DNA of 64,000 bases from Serpentinimonas maccroryi (GCF_000828915.1 NZ_AP014569.1:1364001-1428000), one strand, 5' to 3'. Counted from the first letter of the stretch, positions 1 through 12,023 are shown. Notes: a model not told the origin generated them from the sequence alone. Translations and numbers: made by a program.

Positions 1-764
1 ACGCGCGCAAATCACCCACTTCGGTCAACAACCTGGCAGCGCAGCGCAGCTTCGAGTGGTTCGAGAACAACGTCATCTACCGCGTGCCGGCGAGCTTTCC
101 CGGCGCTGGGCGGCGCGTCTATCCGGGTTTTTTGCAGCACAGCGGCTTTATCGCCATGAACCCGGACCGCCACGCCAGCAGCCACTACGACTACTTCCGC
201 GACCTGATCAAGGGCGACAACGAGAGCGCCGAAGCGCACCGCCAGTTCTACGACGAGTACAACGCCGTGCTCGACATGGACGCGCACTACTACCTCGAAA
301 CCATCAACACCGTGTTCCAAGAGTTCAAACTCGTCAACGGCACTTGGGATGTGCGCAACGAACAGGGCGCGCTCGAGCGCGTGCGCCCGCAAGACATCAA
401 GCACACCGGCTTGCTGACCATTGAGGGCGAGCTCGACGACATCTCGGGCTGTGGCCAGACGCACGCTGCGCACGGGCTGTGCACCGGCATCGAAGACCCG
501 AAGCAGCGCCACTTCGAAGTGCCGGGTGCCGGGCACTACGGAATTTTCAGCGGCCGGCGCTGGCGCGAGCAGGTCTATCCGGTGGTCAAGGCCTTTATTG
601 TCGAGCACGAACCGAAGTCGGCCGCGGGCATCGAGGCGGCGCGCTTGGGCGCGGCAGAACTCGACGACGGCGATTCGGATGAGACTGCTGCTGCCGCAGC
701 CCCAACCGCGCCGTCCAGCCCGACACGCGGGCGCACAGCACGCAAACCCGCTGCCGGTGACTGA
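1..764 (+). CDS. phaZ: Intracellular polyhydroxyalkanoate depolymerase PhaZ, C-terminal part
   Basis: The reading frame is open from base 3 back to the window edge, so the gene starts upstream; about 253 residues are visible against a usual length near 420. The intracellular enzyme breaks down stored polyhydroxybutyrate granules. Family-typical stretches are [25 protein letters not shown] and [17 protein letters not shown]. By comparison with the Cupriavidus enzyme, the Asp of EGELDDISG and the His of PGAGHYGIF are the second and third members of the catalytic triad; the nucleophilic Cys would lie outside the window. The last 40 residues are an Ala/Pro/Arg-rich tail. The stop overlaps the start of the next gene. 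Confidence 0.9.
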   Translation, partial: ARKSPTSVNNLAAQRSFEWFENNVIYRVPASFPGAGRRVYPGFLQHSGFIAMNPDRHASSHYDYFRDLIKGDNESAEAHRQFYDEYNAVLDMDAHYYLETINTVFQEFKLVNGTWDVRNEQGALERVRPQDIKHTGLLTIEGELDDISGCGQTHAAHGLCTGIEDPKQRHFEVPGAGHYGIFSGRRWREQVYPVVKAFIVEHEPKSAAGIEAARLGAAELDDGDSDETAAAAAPTAPSSPTRGRTARKPAAGD

Positions 765-1515
765 TAGCCTGGTCGAACACCTAGACGCGCTGCTGCCGCA
801 GACGCAGTGCCGGCGCTGCGGCTACCCAGACTGCCGCAGCTACGCCCAGGCCTTGGCCGCCGGCACTGCCGAAATCAACCAGTGCCCACCGGGGGGCGAG
901 GAAGGTGTGGCGCGCTTGGCTGCCCTGCTGGGCCGCCCCGCCCTGCCGCTAAACCCGGCCCACGGCCTCGAGGGCCCCATGACGGTGGCGGTGATCGACG
1001 AGCAGTGGTGCATCGGCTGCACCCTGTGCCTCAAAGCCTGCCCGACCGACGCCATCGTGGGCGCGCACAAGCGCATGCACACCGTAATCGACGCCTATTG
1101 CACCGGCTGCGATCTGTGCCTGCCGGTGTGCCCGGTGGACTGCATTCAGATGGTTCCGGTGGCGGCCGCAAATGGCGCTCAAGGCGATCAAGGTATCCAC
1201 GGCACGGCCTCCACGGCCACCGGCTGGGCCGCTTGGAGCCCGGCGCAAGCCGAGCAAGCCCGCCAGCGCTACATTGCCCGCCAAGCGCGCCTGCAGCGCA
1301 CCGAGGCAGCGCACCAAGCGCGCCTGCTGGCCAAAGCCGAGGCCAAACTGGCCGACCTGCCCGCGCACTCCAAACACACCGACCCGGTGGTGCTGGAGCG
1401 TAAACGCACACTCGTCGAGGCGGCGCTGGCGCGCGCTCGGGCGGCTCAGGCCGCCAAGATGCAAGAGCGGTTGCCTCGATCCGAGGCCAACGAAGGCAAG
1501 GCCCATCAAGCTTAG
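757..1515 (+). CDS. RnfB-like iron-sulfur (ferredoxin) protein, solitary
   Basis: 252 residues from a GTG start that overlaps the phaZ stop by 8 bases; the frame upstream is only a shadow of phaZ. The N-terminus has an RnfB-type 4Fe-4S motif (C18, C21, C26, C43). It is followed by two classical 4Fe-4S ferredoxin motifs, [12 protein letters not shown] (C85-C95) and [12 protein letters not shown] (C115-C125). The C-terminal 110 residues are a charged Ala/Arg/Lys-rich helix. There is no N-terminal membrane anchor and no other rnf gene nearby. It therefore probably acts as a soluble electron carrier rather than as a subunit of an Rnf complex; its partner is unknown. Confidence 0.85.
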   Translation: MTDSLVEHLDALLPQTQCRRCGYPDCRSYAQALAAGTAEINQCPPGGEEGVARLAALLGRPALPLNPAHGLEGPMTVAVIDEQWCIGCTLCLKACPTDAIVGAHKRMHTVIDAYCTGCDLCLPVCPVDCIQMVPVAAANGAQGDQGIHGTASTATGWAAWSPAQAEQARQRYIARQARLQRTEAAHQARLLAKAEAKLADLPAHSKHTDPVVLERKRTLVEAALARARAAQAAKMQERLPRSEANEGKAHQA

Positions 1516-1563
1516 CAGTAACGAGCAGAGCTGCCACAAAAAGCGGCTACTCAGCAGCGGGAA

Positions 1564-2667
1564 TCAAGCAGCCACTTGATCGGGTGCCGGCTGCGGCGCC
1601 TCGGGCGCGGCGCCCTGCGCGCGCAGCCCCAGGCGGGCAAACAAGGCGCGGTCGCGCGCGGCCTGCGGGTTGGCGGTGGTGAGCAGCCGATCGCCATAAA
1701 AAATCGAATTCGCCCCGGCGGCAAAGCACAGCGCCTGCAGCGCGTCTTCCATCTGCTCGCGCCCGGCCGACAGCCGCACCAACGCACGCGGCATGGTGAT
1801 GCGCGCCGCGGCGATGGTGCGCACGAACTCGAACGGGTCGATCGGCGCGGCGTCGGCCAAGGGGGTGCCGGGCATGGGCACCAGGTTGTTGATCGGCACC
1901 GACTCGGGGTAGGGCTCGAGGTTGGCCAACTGCGCCAGCAAGCCGGCGCGTTGCGCCCGCGTTTCGCCCATGCCGACGATGCCGCCACTGCAGACCTTGA
2001 TGCCGGCCGAGCGCACGTGCTCGAGCGTGTCGAGCCGGTCTTGGTAGGTGCGCGTGCTGATGATCTGGCCGTAAAAATCGGGCGCGCTGTCGAGGTTGTG
2101 GTTGTAGTAATCGAGCCCGGCGGCTTTGAGCTGCTGCGCCTGCTCGGCCTCGAGCATGCCCAGCGTCATGCAGGTTTCGAGCCCGAGCGCGCGCACGCCC
2201 TGCACCATTTCGGTCACGCGCTGCAGATCGCGCATCTTGGGGCTGCGCCAAGCCGCGCCCATGCAAAAGCGGCTCGCGCCTTGGGCCTTGGCGGCGCTGG
2301 CGGCTTGCAACACCTCGTCGAGCGGCAGCAGCTTGCTGGCCTCGACGCCGGTGTCGAAATGCGCCGACTGCGGGCAGTAGCCGCAGTCTTCGGCACAGCC
2401 GCCGGTCTTGATCGAGAGCAGGGTCGAGAGCTGCACCGCGTTGGGGTCGAAATGCTGCCGGTGCACCTGCTGCGCCTGGTGCAACAAGTCCATGAAAGGC
2501 AACGCAAACAGGGCTTCGATGGCGGCCACCGACCAGCGCGGCGCCGCAGTGGCTTGGGCAGCTGTGTCGGCAGCCTTGGTGGCCGCGTGGCGGGCGTCTG
2601 CACCCGGCGCAGAGCCGCCGGCACGGCGCAGGGCAGAGACATCGATCGGGGTGGCGCAAGTGCTCAT
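1564..2667 (-). CDS. bioB: Biotin synthase BioB
   Basis: Radical-SAM enzyme that inserts sulfur into dethiobiotin, the last step of biotin synthesis. 367 residues. The SAM-cluster cysteines are C91, C95 and C98 in [16 protein letters not shown]; the family stretches [17 protein letters not shown] and [11 protein letters not shown] are all present. The ATG at 2667 is chosen because an upstream start at 2742 would run into bioD. About 45 Ala-rich residues precede the conserved core. Last gene of the bioAFDB operon, 31 bases after bioD, and convergent with the RnfB-like gene. Confidence 0.97.
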   Translation of the reverse strand: MSTCATPIDVSALRRAGGSAPGADARHAATKAADTAAQATAAPRWSVAAIEALFALPFMDLLHQAQQVHRQHFDPNAVQLSTLLSIKTGGCAEDCGYCPQSAHFDTGVEASKLLPLDEVLQAASAAKAQGASRFCMGAAWRSPKMRDLQRVTEMVQGVRALGLETCMTLGMLEAEQAQQLKAAGLDYYNHNLDSAPDFYGQIISTRTYQDRLDTLEHVRSAGIKVCSGGIVGMGETRAQRAGLLAQLANLEPYPESVPINNLVPMPGTPLADAAPIDPFEFVRTIAAARITMPRALVRLSAGREQMEDALQALCFAAGANSIFYGDRLLTTANPQAARDRALFARLGLRAQGAAPEAPQPAPDQVAA

Positions 2668-2698
2668 AGGGTGGGTTCGTAGGGCTAAAAAGTTGGTC

Positions 2699-3475
2699 TT
2701 AGGCTGGCGGTAGGCCAAAGAGGCGGCGCAGTGCGGCGTCATCTAGGTGCGCGGCCGCCGCTTGGGCCATTTGGGCTGCACCAGCTGGAGCCAAGCGCGG
2801 CAGCACGCCCAAGCACGGGCTCTTGTGGCGGCGGGCAAACTCGTGCCGCAGCGTGGCGATGTTCTCGGTCAAAAAAGGCATGTCGGGGTCGAGCGTGTTG
2901 GCCACCCAGCCGCCTAGGCGCAGGCCGCGCGCACGGATGGCTTCGGCGGTGAGCAGCGCGTGGTTGATGCAGCCCAAGCGCAGCCCCACCACCAGCACCA
3001 GCGGCAGGCCGAGGGCGCGCATCAGGTCGGAGCTGTCCCAGTCCGGGCCCAGCGGCACGCACAGGCCGCCGGCGCCTTCGGCCACCACACAGTCCACCTG
3101 CTGCGCCAGCGCGTGGGCGCCGTCGCGCAAGGCGGCGAAGTCGATCTGCCGGCCCTCGAGCGCGGCCGCAATGTGCGGTGCACAAGCGGTGCGCAGCTGC
3201 AGCGGCCCCACCTGCTCGGGGCGCACCCCGGGCCAGCCTGCGGCCCACAGGGTTTGCACGTCTTCGTTGAGCCAGCGGCCGTCCACCTGCTCCATGCCCG
3301 AGGCCACCGCTTTGTAGCCGGCCGCGCGCAGGCCTTGCGCACCCAGCCAATGCAGCAAGCCGGCGCTGACGCGGGTTTTGCCGACTTCGGTGTCGGTGCC
3401 GGTGACGAAGCAGCCTTTCAGGAGCTGGCGGGGCGGCTGACCGGGGGTGTGACCGGCAGAGGGTGGAAGGGTCAT
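2699..3475 (-). CDS. bioD: ATP-dependent dethiobiotin synthetase BioD
   Basis: Closes the ureido ring of dethiobiotin from 7,8-diaminopelargonate, CO2 and ATP. 258 residues. The P-loop GTDTEVGKT is at residues 26-34 and the family stretch [10 protein letters not shown] lies near residue 133. The first 20 residues are an extra, poorly conserved leader compared with the E. coli enzyme. The start overlaps the bioF stop by 4 bases (ATGA), so translation is probably coupled. Confidence 0.96.
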   Translation of the reverse strand: MTLPPSAGHTPGQPPRQLLKGCFVTGTDTEVGKTRVSAGLLHWLGAQGLRAAGYKAVASGMEQVDGRWLNEDVQTLWAAGWPGVRPEQVGPLQLRTACAPHIAAALEGRQIDFAALRDGAHALAQQVDCVVAEGAGGLCVPLGPDWDSSDLMRALGLPLVLVVGLRLGCINHALLTAEAIRARGLRLGGWVANTLDPDMPFLTENIATLRHEFARRHKSPCLGVLPRLAPAGAAQMAQAAAAHLDDAALRRLFGLPPA

Positions 3476-4701
3476 GAAGGCAGTTCCTGCAAAGACGCGG
3501 CCAGCGCCGCCAACAAACGGTCCAGTTCGGCCTGGGTGTGGCTGGCGCTGAAGGTCAGCCGCAGGCGCGCGCTGCCCTCGGGCACCGAGGGCGGGCGAAT
3601 GGCCGGCACGCGCAGGCCACGCGCCTGCAAGGCGGCGTCTAGGCTCAGCGCACGAGCATTATCGCCGACGATCAGCGGCTGGATCGGGGTGCGCGACTCG
3701 AGCAGGTGCAGCCGCGTCGGCGCCCCGCCCTGCCCGCGCTCCATAGGCTCCAGCAGGGCTTGCACGCCAGCGCGCCAGCGCCCGATCAGGGCCTCGAGGT
3801 GTGCGCGGCGCACGGCGCCATCGGAGCCCTCGATCAAATCCAGGCTGCTCTGCAGGGCGTGCGCCAGCGCAGGCGGCAGCGCCGTGGTGTAGATGTAGGT
3901 GCGGCCGCGCTGCAGCAGCCACTCGACGATGCTGGGGTGCGCGGCCACGAACGCCCCGTAGGCGCCCGCCGCCTTGCCCAGCGTGCCCATATAGATCAGG
4001 CGCTCGCTGCGCAGTCCAAAGTGCTCTAGGCTGCCGTGTCCGCGCGCGCCCAGCACGCCAAAGCCGTGCGCGTCATCGACGATCAGCCAGGCATCGTGCT
4101 GCTCGGCCAGTTGCAGCAGTGCCGGCAGGTCGGCCAAGTCGCCGTCCATGCTGAACACGGCGTCGGTGACGATGAGTTTGAGCGGCGTGCTGCAGCTTTG
4201 CAACTGCTGCGCCAGCGCGGCGAGATCGGCATGGGGATAGCGCTGCACCGCGGCTTTGGACAGGCGCGCGCCGTCAATCAGCGAGGCGTGGTTGAGCTGG
4301 TCGCAAAACAGCGTGCTCGAGGCGTCGCCCAGGGCCGTGAGCAGCGCGAGGTTGGCCGCATAACCGCTGCCAAAGAGCAGCGCGCGCGCGCCCGGTATGT
4401 GCGCCGCCTGCCAAGCCGCCAGCCGCTCTTCGAGCGCCGCATGGGCTTGGGTGTGGCCGCTCACCAGATGCGAAGCGCCGCTGCCCACACCCCAGCGCCG
4501 GGCGCCGTCGGCCAGCGCTTGCGCCAGCGCCGGATGGTTGGCCAACCCAAGGTAGTCGTTGCTGCAAAAGGCCAGCAGCGGGGCCGCGCTACCTTGCAAC
4601 TGCAGCTGCGGCTGGCACGGTGTGGTTTGGATGCGCAAGCGCCGCCGCAGCGCCGCGGCGTCGAGCTCAAGCAACTGACGGTTCAGGTGTGCGATCAGCA
4701 T
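3472..4701 (-). CDS. bioF: 8-amino-7-oxononanoate synthase BioF
   Basis: PLP enzyme that condenses pimeloyl-ACP with alanine in biotin synthesis. 409 residues. The signature FCSNDYLGLANHP lies near residue 46 and the PLP lysine is in MGTLGKAAGAYGAF. DDAHGFGVLG carries the conserved Asp and His of alpha-oxoamine synthases. The gene begins 35 bases inside the 3' end of bioA, which supports a single transcript with coupled translation. Confidence 0.96.
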   Translation of the reverse strand: MLIAHLNRQLLELDAAALRRRLRIQTTPCQPQLQLQGSAAPLLAFCSNDYLGLANHPALAQALADGARRWGVGSGASHLVSGHTQAHAALEERLAAWQAAHIPGARALLFGSGYAANLALLTALGDASSTLFCDQLNHASLIDGARLSKAAVQRYPHADLAALAQQLQSCSTPLKLIVTDAVFSMDGDLADLPALLQLAEQHDAWLIVDDAHGFGVLGARGHGSLEHFGLRSERLIYMGTLGKAAGAYGAFVAAHPSIVEWLLQRGRTYIYTTALPPALAHALQSSLDLIEGSDGAVRRAHLEALIGRWRAGVQALLEPMERGQGGAPTRLHLLESRTPIQPLIVGDNARALSLDAALQARGLRVPAIRPPSVPEGSARLRLTFSASHTQAELDRLLAALAASLQELPS

Positions 4702-6133
4702 CGGGGGGCAGTGTGGCGCCGAGGCCAGCAGCCAGCGCGGGGTTCAGGGTCTCGTTCAGGGTATCGATCAGGCGTGCGCCCAGCCAGCGCGCCAGTGCTT
4801 CATCGAGCACGTAGGGCGGCATCAAGTAGACGGTGCGCCCGATCGGGCGCAGCAGCAACTCGTGCTGGCGCCCGACCAGGTGCAGGCGCTCGGCAAAGCG
4901 CACCGGCGCGTGTTCGGCGCGCACATCGAAAGCCCAGATCATGCCGCAGCGGCGCAGATGCTCGAGGCGCGGGTCGTGCGCCAGGGTGCTCAGCGCCGCA
5001 TCGAGCACCGCCGCCACGCGCGCGTTGTCGCCCAGCACATCGCGCTGCTCAAAGCGATCGAGCACCGCCAGCGCGGCGCGGCAGGCCAGCGCGTTGCCGC
5101 TGTAGGAGTGCGAGTGCAGGAAGCCGCGTGCCACCTCGTCGCTCAAAAAGGCGCGGTAGATGGCGTCGCGGCACAATACCACCGACAGTGGCAGGAAGCC
5201 GCCGGTGATGCCCTTCGAGAGGCACAGCAGATCGGGCCAGATACCGGCTTGCTCGCAGGCAAAAAAGCTGCCGGTGCGGCCAAAGCCGACGGCGATTTCG
5301 TCGGCGATCAGATGCACCTGGTAGCGCTCGCACAGCGCGCGCGCACGGCGCAGGTAGTGCGGGTGGTGCATGGCCATGCCGGCCGCGCCCTGCACCAGCG
5401 GCTCCACGATCAGCGCCGCGATGTGGGCGTGGCGCTGCGCCAGCAGGGCTTCGAGCGCGGCCGCGGCGCGCTCGGCCACGGCGGCGGCGTCTGCACCCGG
5501 CAAGGCCAAGCGCGCATCGGGCGAGGGCACGAGGTGCGCGCCGCCATAGAGCAGCGGCGCGTAGGCGTGGCGAAACACCGGCACGTCGGTCACGGCCAGC
5601 GCGCCCAAGGTCTCGCCGTGGTAGCCGCCTTGCAGGCAGACGAATTCGCGCTTGTCCGGCTGGCCGCGGTTGCTCCAGTGGTGCATGCTCATCTTGAGCG
5701 CGATTTCCACCGCCGAAGCGCCGTCGCTGGCAAAGAACAGGTGCCCGAGCTCGCCGCCGGTGCGTGCGCTCAGGCGCTCGGCCAGCTCCACCGCCGGCGC
5801 GTGGGTGCAGCCGGCCAGCATCACGTGCGGCATCTGGTCGAGCTGGGCCTTGATGGCGGCGCCGATGCCGGGGTCGGCGTGGCCAAACAGGTTCACCCAC
5901 CAGCTGCTGCTGGTGTCGAAGTAGCGCCGGCCCTCGTGGTCGTGCAGCCAGGGGCCGCTGGCGCGCGCCACGGCCAGCGGCGGCACGGCGGCGGCGCGCT
6001 GCATCTGGGTGCAGGGGTGCCAGACGCTGGCCAGACTGCGCTGCTGCCAGCTGGCGTTGGGCGAGTCGGCCGCAGGCTCCAAGGTGCGCGCAGCAGCACC
6101 ATCGGCTCCGGCATCGCAGGGGGTTTGCATCAA
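4667..6133 (-). CDS. bioA: Adenosylmethionine-8-amino-7-oxononanoate aminotransferase BioA
   Basis: PLP aminotransferase that uses SAM as amino donor to make 7,8-diaminopelargonate. 488 residues, longer than the E. coli enzyme (about 430) because of a roughly 30-residue N-terminal extension and a C-terminal tail. Diagnostic stretches are WHPCTQM, SSWWVNLFGH, GGYHGETLGALAVTD and the PLP-lysine motif LSKGITGGFLPL. First gene of the bioAFDB operon. Only 55 bases separate its start from the end of prpE; I could not recognise a BirA-type operator there. Confidence 0.96.
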   Translation of the reverse strand: MMQTPCDAGADGAAARTLEPAADSPNASWQQRSLASVWHPCTQMQRAAAVPPLAVARASGPWLHDHEGRRYFDTSSSWWVNLFGHADPGIGAAIKAQLDQMPHVMLAGCTHAPAVELAERLSARTGGELGHLFFASDGASAVEIALKMSMHHWSNRGQPDKREFVCLQGGYHGETLGALAVTDVPVFRHAYAPLLYGGAHLVPSPDARLALPGADAAAVAERAAAALEALLAQRHAHIAALIVEPLVQGAAGMAMHHPHYLRRARALCERYQVHLIADEIAVGFGRTGSFFACEQAGIWPDLLCLSKGITGGFLPLSVVLCRDAIYRAFLSDEVARGFLHSHSYSGNALACRAALAVLDRFEQRDVLGDNARVAAVLDAALSTLAHDPRLEHLRRCGMIWAFDVRAEHAPVRFAERLHLVGRQHELLLRPIGRTVYLMPPYVLDEALARWLGARLIDTLNETLNPALAAGLGATLPPDADRTPEPSVA

Positions 6134-6188
6134 GATGAATCGCTAGTTGCTGGTGTGCCGGATGATAACGCTGCGCAACCGCAACCCC

Positions 6189-8120
6189 TCAGCCCAGCAA
6201 ATCGCGGATCTGCTGCAGCACCGCCGGGTCGTCCATGGTGCTCAGGTCGCCGGGGTCGCGGCCCTCGCACACCGCCTGCATGGCGCGGCGCAGCAGCTTG
6301 CCCGAGCGCGTCTTGGGCAGCGTGCCCACAAAACAAACCCGCGCCGGGCGCGCCACGGCCCCCAGCTGCGCATCCACGATCTGCATGAGGGCTTGCTCTT
6401 GCTCCCGTGCCTGCTCGGCCGAAGCCGCCAGCGCCGGGTTTTTGAGCACGGCAAAAGCCATCGCCACCTGGCCCTTGAGCGCGTCAGCGCGGCCCACCAC
6501 CGCCACCTCGGCCACGTTGGGGTGGCTGGCGATGGCCTCCTCGATCTCGCGCGTGCCCAGCCGGTGGCCGGCGACGTTGATCACGTCGTCGGTGCGGCCT
6601 AGGATGAAGGTGTAGCCCTCGGCGTCGCGCAGGCCCCAATCGAAGGTGTTGTAGAGGCTGCGGCCCTGGATGCTGGACCAGTAAGTTTTGAGGTAGCGCT
6701 CGTCGTCGCCCCAAACGGTTTGCAGGCAGCCCGGCGGCAGCGGCCCGGCGATGGCCAGCACGCCCTTGTGGTTGGGCTCGGTGATGTCGGCCCCGGTGAG
6801 CTCGTCGATCAGGCGCACGTCAAAGCCATAGACAGCGCGCCCCGGTGAGCCGATCTTGCCCACCGCCGTGGGTTCGACGCCGCTGCACAGCGCCAGAATC
6901 GGCCAACCGGTCTCGGTCTGCCAGTAGTTGTCGATGATCGGTTTGTTGATGGCGGCGCCGATCCAGCTGGCGGTGGGTTCGTCCAGCGGCTCGCCGGCCA
7001 AAAACAGGGCCTTGAGGCTGGAGAGGTCGTAGCGGCTCAGGTAGGCGGGATCTTGCTTTTTGAGCACGCGCGCCGCCGTGGGGGCCGAGAACATCACGCT
7101 CACGCGGTACTTTTCCACCAACTGCCACCAGATGCCGGCGTCGGGGCGGATCGGCAGCCCCTCGTACATCAGCGTCGCCATGCCGTAGAGCAGCGGGCCG
7201 TAAATGATGTAGCTGTGCCCCACCACCCAGCCGATGTCCGAGGTGGCAAAGAAGGTTTGGCCCGGCTCGCCGAGGTAGATGTGGCGCATCGAGGCCGCCA
7301 GCGCCACCGCGTAGCCGCCGGTGTCGCGCTGCACGCCTTTGGGCTTGCCGGTGGTGCCGCTGGTGTAGAGGATGTAGCTCGGCTCGCTGCTCTCGAGCCA
7401 CTCGCACGGCACTTGGGCGTGCAAACAGCGCTCGCGCGCGGCGGCGTAATCCACATCGCGCCCCGGCACCGGGTGCAGCTCGGCCAGGCCGCGGTTGACC
7501 ATCAGCACCTGCTTGGGCGGGTGCTGGCTCAGGCGCAGCGCTTCGTCGAGCAAGGGCTGGTAGGGCAGCACCTTGCCGGCGCGCATGCCGGCGTCGGCCG
7601 TGACGATCAGGGCCGGGCGCGCGTCGTCGATGCGGCTGGCCAGCGCGTGGCTGGCAAAACCGCCAAAAACCACCGAATGGATGACCCCGATGCGCACGCA
7701 AGCCAGCATGGCAAAGGCGGCCTCGGCGATCATGGGCATGTAGATCAGCACCCGGTCGCCCTTGCGCACGCCCAAATCGAGCAAGATGGCGGCCATGCGC
7801 TGCACCTCGGCGTGCAGCTCGCGGTAGCTGTACACCCGCTCGGCCCCGGTTTCCGACGACACGCAGATGAGCGCGTTTTGCTCGGCGCGCTCGGCCAAGT
7901 GCCGATCGACCGCGTTGTGGCACAGGTTGGTGCGTCCGCCCACGAACCAGCGCGCAAAAGCCGGGTTGCGGGCGTCGCAGACTTGCTCGAAGGGCTGCTG
8001 CCAGTCGATCAGTTGCGCCTGCTCGGCCCAAAAGGCCTCGCGCTCGTCGATCGAGCGGCGGTAAAAATCGGCGTATGGCGTGCTGGGGGAAGTGGGGTCG
8101 GTGGCGTGGCTGGCGGGCAT
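6189..8120 (-). CDS. prpE: Propionate--CoA ligase PrpE
   Basis: AMP-forming acyl-CoA synthetase, 643 residues, assigned to propionyl-CoA synthetase rather than acetyl-CoA synthetase from stretches such as FYRRSIDEREAFW and RIGVIHSVVFGGFASHAL. The nucleotide-binding motif is YILYTSGTTGKPKGV. The C-terminal hinge region GRTDDVINVAGHRL and the regulatory lysine motif KTRSGKLLRR are intact. The ATG at 8120 is preferred over an upstream start because an AGGAGA ribosome-binding site precedes it. No other prp gene is in the window, so it may supply propionyl-CoA to another route. Confidence 0.93.
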   Translation of the reverse strand: MPASHATDPTSPSTPYADFYRRSIDEREAFWAEQAQLIDWQQPFEQVCDARNPAFARWFVGGRTNLCHNAVDRHLAERAEQNALICVSSETGAERVYSYRELHAEVQRMAAILLDLGVRKGDRVLIYMPMIAEAAFAMLACVRIGVIHSVVFGGFASHALASRIDDARPALIVTADAGMRAGKVLPYQPLLDEALRLSQHPPKQVLMVNRGLAELHPVPGRDVDYAAARERCLHAQVPCEWLESSEPSYILYTSGTTGKPKGVQRDTGGYAVALAASMRHIYLGEPGQTFFATSDIGWVVGHSYIIYGPLLYGMATLMYEGLPIRPDAGIWWQLVEKYRVSVMFSAPTAARVLKKQDPAYLSRYDLSSLKALFLAGEPLDEPTASWIGAAINKPIIDNYWQTETGWPILALCSGVEPTAVGKIGSPGRAVYGFDVRLIDELTGADITEPNHKGVLAIAGPLPPGCLQTVWGDDERYLKTYWSSIQGRSLYNTFDWGLRDAEGYTFILGRTDDVINVAGHRLGTREIEEAIASHPNVAEVAVVGRADALKGQVAMAFAVLKNPALAASAEQAREQEQALMQIVDAQLGAVARPARVCFVGTLPKTRSGKLLRRAMQAVCEGRDPGDLSTMDDPAVLQQIRDLLG

Positions 8121-8253
8121 GGGGTCTCCTGAGGCGGTCAACGCGGCGGCTGCTTTGAGCGGCTGGGCACGAAAAACTTCACAATTTTGACCGCATGGCT
8201 TGCGTGTGCCTGACGCCCAGCTCAAAAATAGCGCCGCACATCAAGCAGCCAAG

Positions 8254-8277
8254 GCGCCAGAGCCAAAGCGCTGGCGC
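8254..8277 (-). terminator. Possible stem-loop between clpB and prpE
   Basis: The arms GCGCCAG and CTGGCGC pair perfectly around a 10-base loop just downstream of the clpB stop. A five-T run follows only about 20 bases later on the minus strand (8226-8230), so this is not a classical intrinsic terminator. It may be a Rho-dependent or mRNA-end structure. Confidence 0.3.
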
Positions 8278-8287
8278 GGCCACGGCC

Positions 8288-10891
<2,604 letters not shown>

Positions 10892-10956
10892 GGGGTGCTT
10901 CCTCAAAAAGGTGATGCCACTCTAGCTGGGGGCTGGGCGGGGGATTTCAACCAAGC

Positions 10957-11637
10957 TTAAGCCGCGTTATCCGCCTCGATGCCCCACTTGGCCAGCGCCG
11001 CGTCGTCGCTGGCGCGCGCATCGACCCAGCGCGCACCGGCGGCGCTGTGCTCTTTTTTCCAGAACGGCGCCTGGGTCTTGAGGTAGTCCATCAAAAACTC
11101 GCAGGCGGCAAAGGCCTGGCCGCGGTGCGCCGCCGTCACCGCCACCAGCACGATTTGCTCGCCCAGCCCCAGCCGCCCCACGCGGTGCAGCACGCGCGCG
11201 CCATAAATCTCAAAGCGCCGCTGCGCCTGCTCGATCATCGCCTCGATGGCGCGCTCGGTCATGCCGGGATAGTGCTCGAGCTCCATGAACGCCGGCGCAT
11301 CAGCGACTGGCGTGGGGGTCCGTCCCTCGCCAGCGCCGGGCCGCCCCAAGCTGGCGAGCGCCCCCTCGGGGGGCAGCGCAGCGCCGCTAGGCGCAAGCGT
11401 GGGGGTCCGTCCCTCGCCAGCGCCGGGCCGCCCCAAGCTGGCGAGCGCCCCCTCGGGGGGCAGCGCCGGCGCGCCAGCGCCAAGCGTGGGGGCCCATTCC
11501 CTCACTAGGCCCACGAAGGCGCAGACGGCGCCCACCCGCGTGTCGGCGGCGTGCAAGGCGGCCACTTCGGTGCTCAGGTCGAAATCCTCGGTCTGGATGC
11601 GCACCCGGGGCTGTGCGGTGGTGGGCTGCGGCTCCAC
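10957..11637 (-). CDS. moaE: Molybdopterin synthase catalytic subunit MoaE with repeat-derived in-frame insertion
   Basis: With MoaD it converts precursor Z to molybdopterin. 226 residues against about 150 in E. coli. The fold is otherwise intact: FVGLVREW (R46 equals E. coli R39), ELEHYPGMTE, AHRGQAF and the active-site lysines in DYLKTQAPFWKKEH. Roughly residues 48-117 replace a loop of about ten residues in E. coli. They contain two identical 23-residue segments (58-80 and 87-109) encoded by two exact copies of a 69-bp palindromic repeat. The frame is preserved and no stop is created, so this is probably a functional enzyme with an enlarged loop. The start is GTG, two bases after the moaD stop. 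Confidence 0.92.
   Translation of the reverse strand: MEPQPTTAQPRVRIQTEDFDLSTEVAALHAADTRVGAVCAFVGLVREWAPTLGAGAPALPPEGALASLGRPGAGEGRTPTLAPSGAALPPEGALASLGRPGAGEGRTPTPVADAPAFMELEHYPGMTERAIEAMIEQAQRRFEIYGARVLHRVGRLGLGEQIVLVAVTAAHRGQAFAACEFLMDYLKTQAPFWKKEHSAAGARWVDARASDDAALAKWGIEADNAA
11311..11379. repeat. 69-bp palindromic repeat, copy 1, inside moaE
   Basis: Identical over all 69 bases to 11398-11466. It contains a 9-bp perfect stem, CTCGCCAGC (11326-11334) with GCTGGCGAG (11350-11358), around a 15-base loop. A second small hairpin of GCCCCC with GGGGGC follows (11360-11374). Such structure is typical of dispersed extragenic palindromes, but here it is read as protein on the minus strand. Its length is exactly 23 codons. 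Confidence 0.9.
11398..11466. repeat. 69-bp palindromic repeat, copy 2, inside moaE
   Basis: Second exact copy, 87 bases (29 codons) downstream of copy 1 and separated from it by the 18 bases 11380-11397. The stem arms are at 11413-11421 and 11437-11445. The complete identity of the two copies suggests recent tandem duplication or gene conversion. Confidence 0.9.
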
Positions 11638-11639
11638 CC

Positions 11640-11894
11640 TCAGCCCCCCGTCACAGGTGGGAAAAAAGCCACTTCGTCGCCGTCTTTGAGCGCGGCCGAT
11701 TCCGGCACCATCGCCTGGTTGAGCGCCGCGCGCACCGCGCGCCCGCGCGCCAGCGCCTCGGCGTGGGCACCACCGCGCGCGATCAGCTCGTCGCGCAAAT
11801 CAGCCACCGTGGCCGCGGCGGTGCACAACGGCAGCTCTGTGGTGCCCAGCGCTTCGCGCAGGGCGGCAAAAAACCGGATCTGGATGGTGTGCAT
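11640..11894 (-). CDS. moaD: Molybdopterin synthase sulfur-carrier subunit MoaD
   Basis: Ubiquitin-like sulfur carrier, 84 residues, starting MHTIQIRFFAALRE and ending in the required Gly-Gly (PPVTGG), whose terminal glycine is thiocarboxylated. The ATG at 11894 is preferred to one 11 codons upstream because it opens the beta-grasp core directly. moaE follows after two bases, so the two subunits are made from one transcript. Confidence 0.95.
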   Translation of the reverse strand: MHTIQIRFFAALREALGTTELPLCTAAATVADLRDELIARGGAHAEALARGRAVRAALNQAMVPESAALKDGDEVAFFPPVTGG

Positions 11895-12023
11895 GGTTGG
11901 TTTGGGCGCGCCCACTGCGCCGGGCAAAGCGGCGATCGAACCATTGTAGCGGTGCAGTTTGCGCGCCAGTCAGGCTCGCAAGGCCATGCGCCGCAACAGC
12001 CTAGCAGCAGGAGCGCTTCAAAT

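Noticed and set aside
11311-11466. A two-repeat CRISPR-like array
   Set aside because: Only two units, a self-complementary sequence, an 18-base spacer and a protein-coding context; no cas genes are near.
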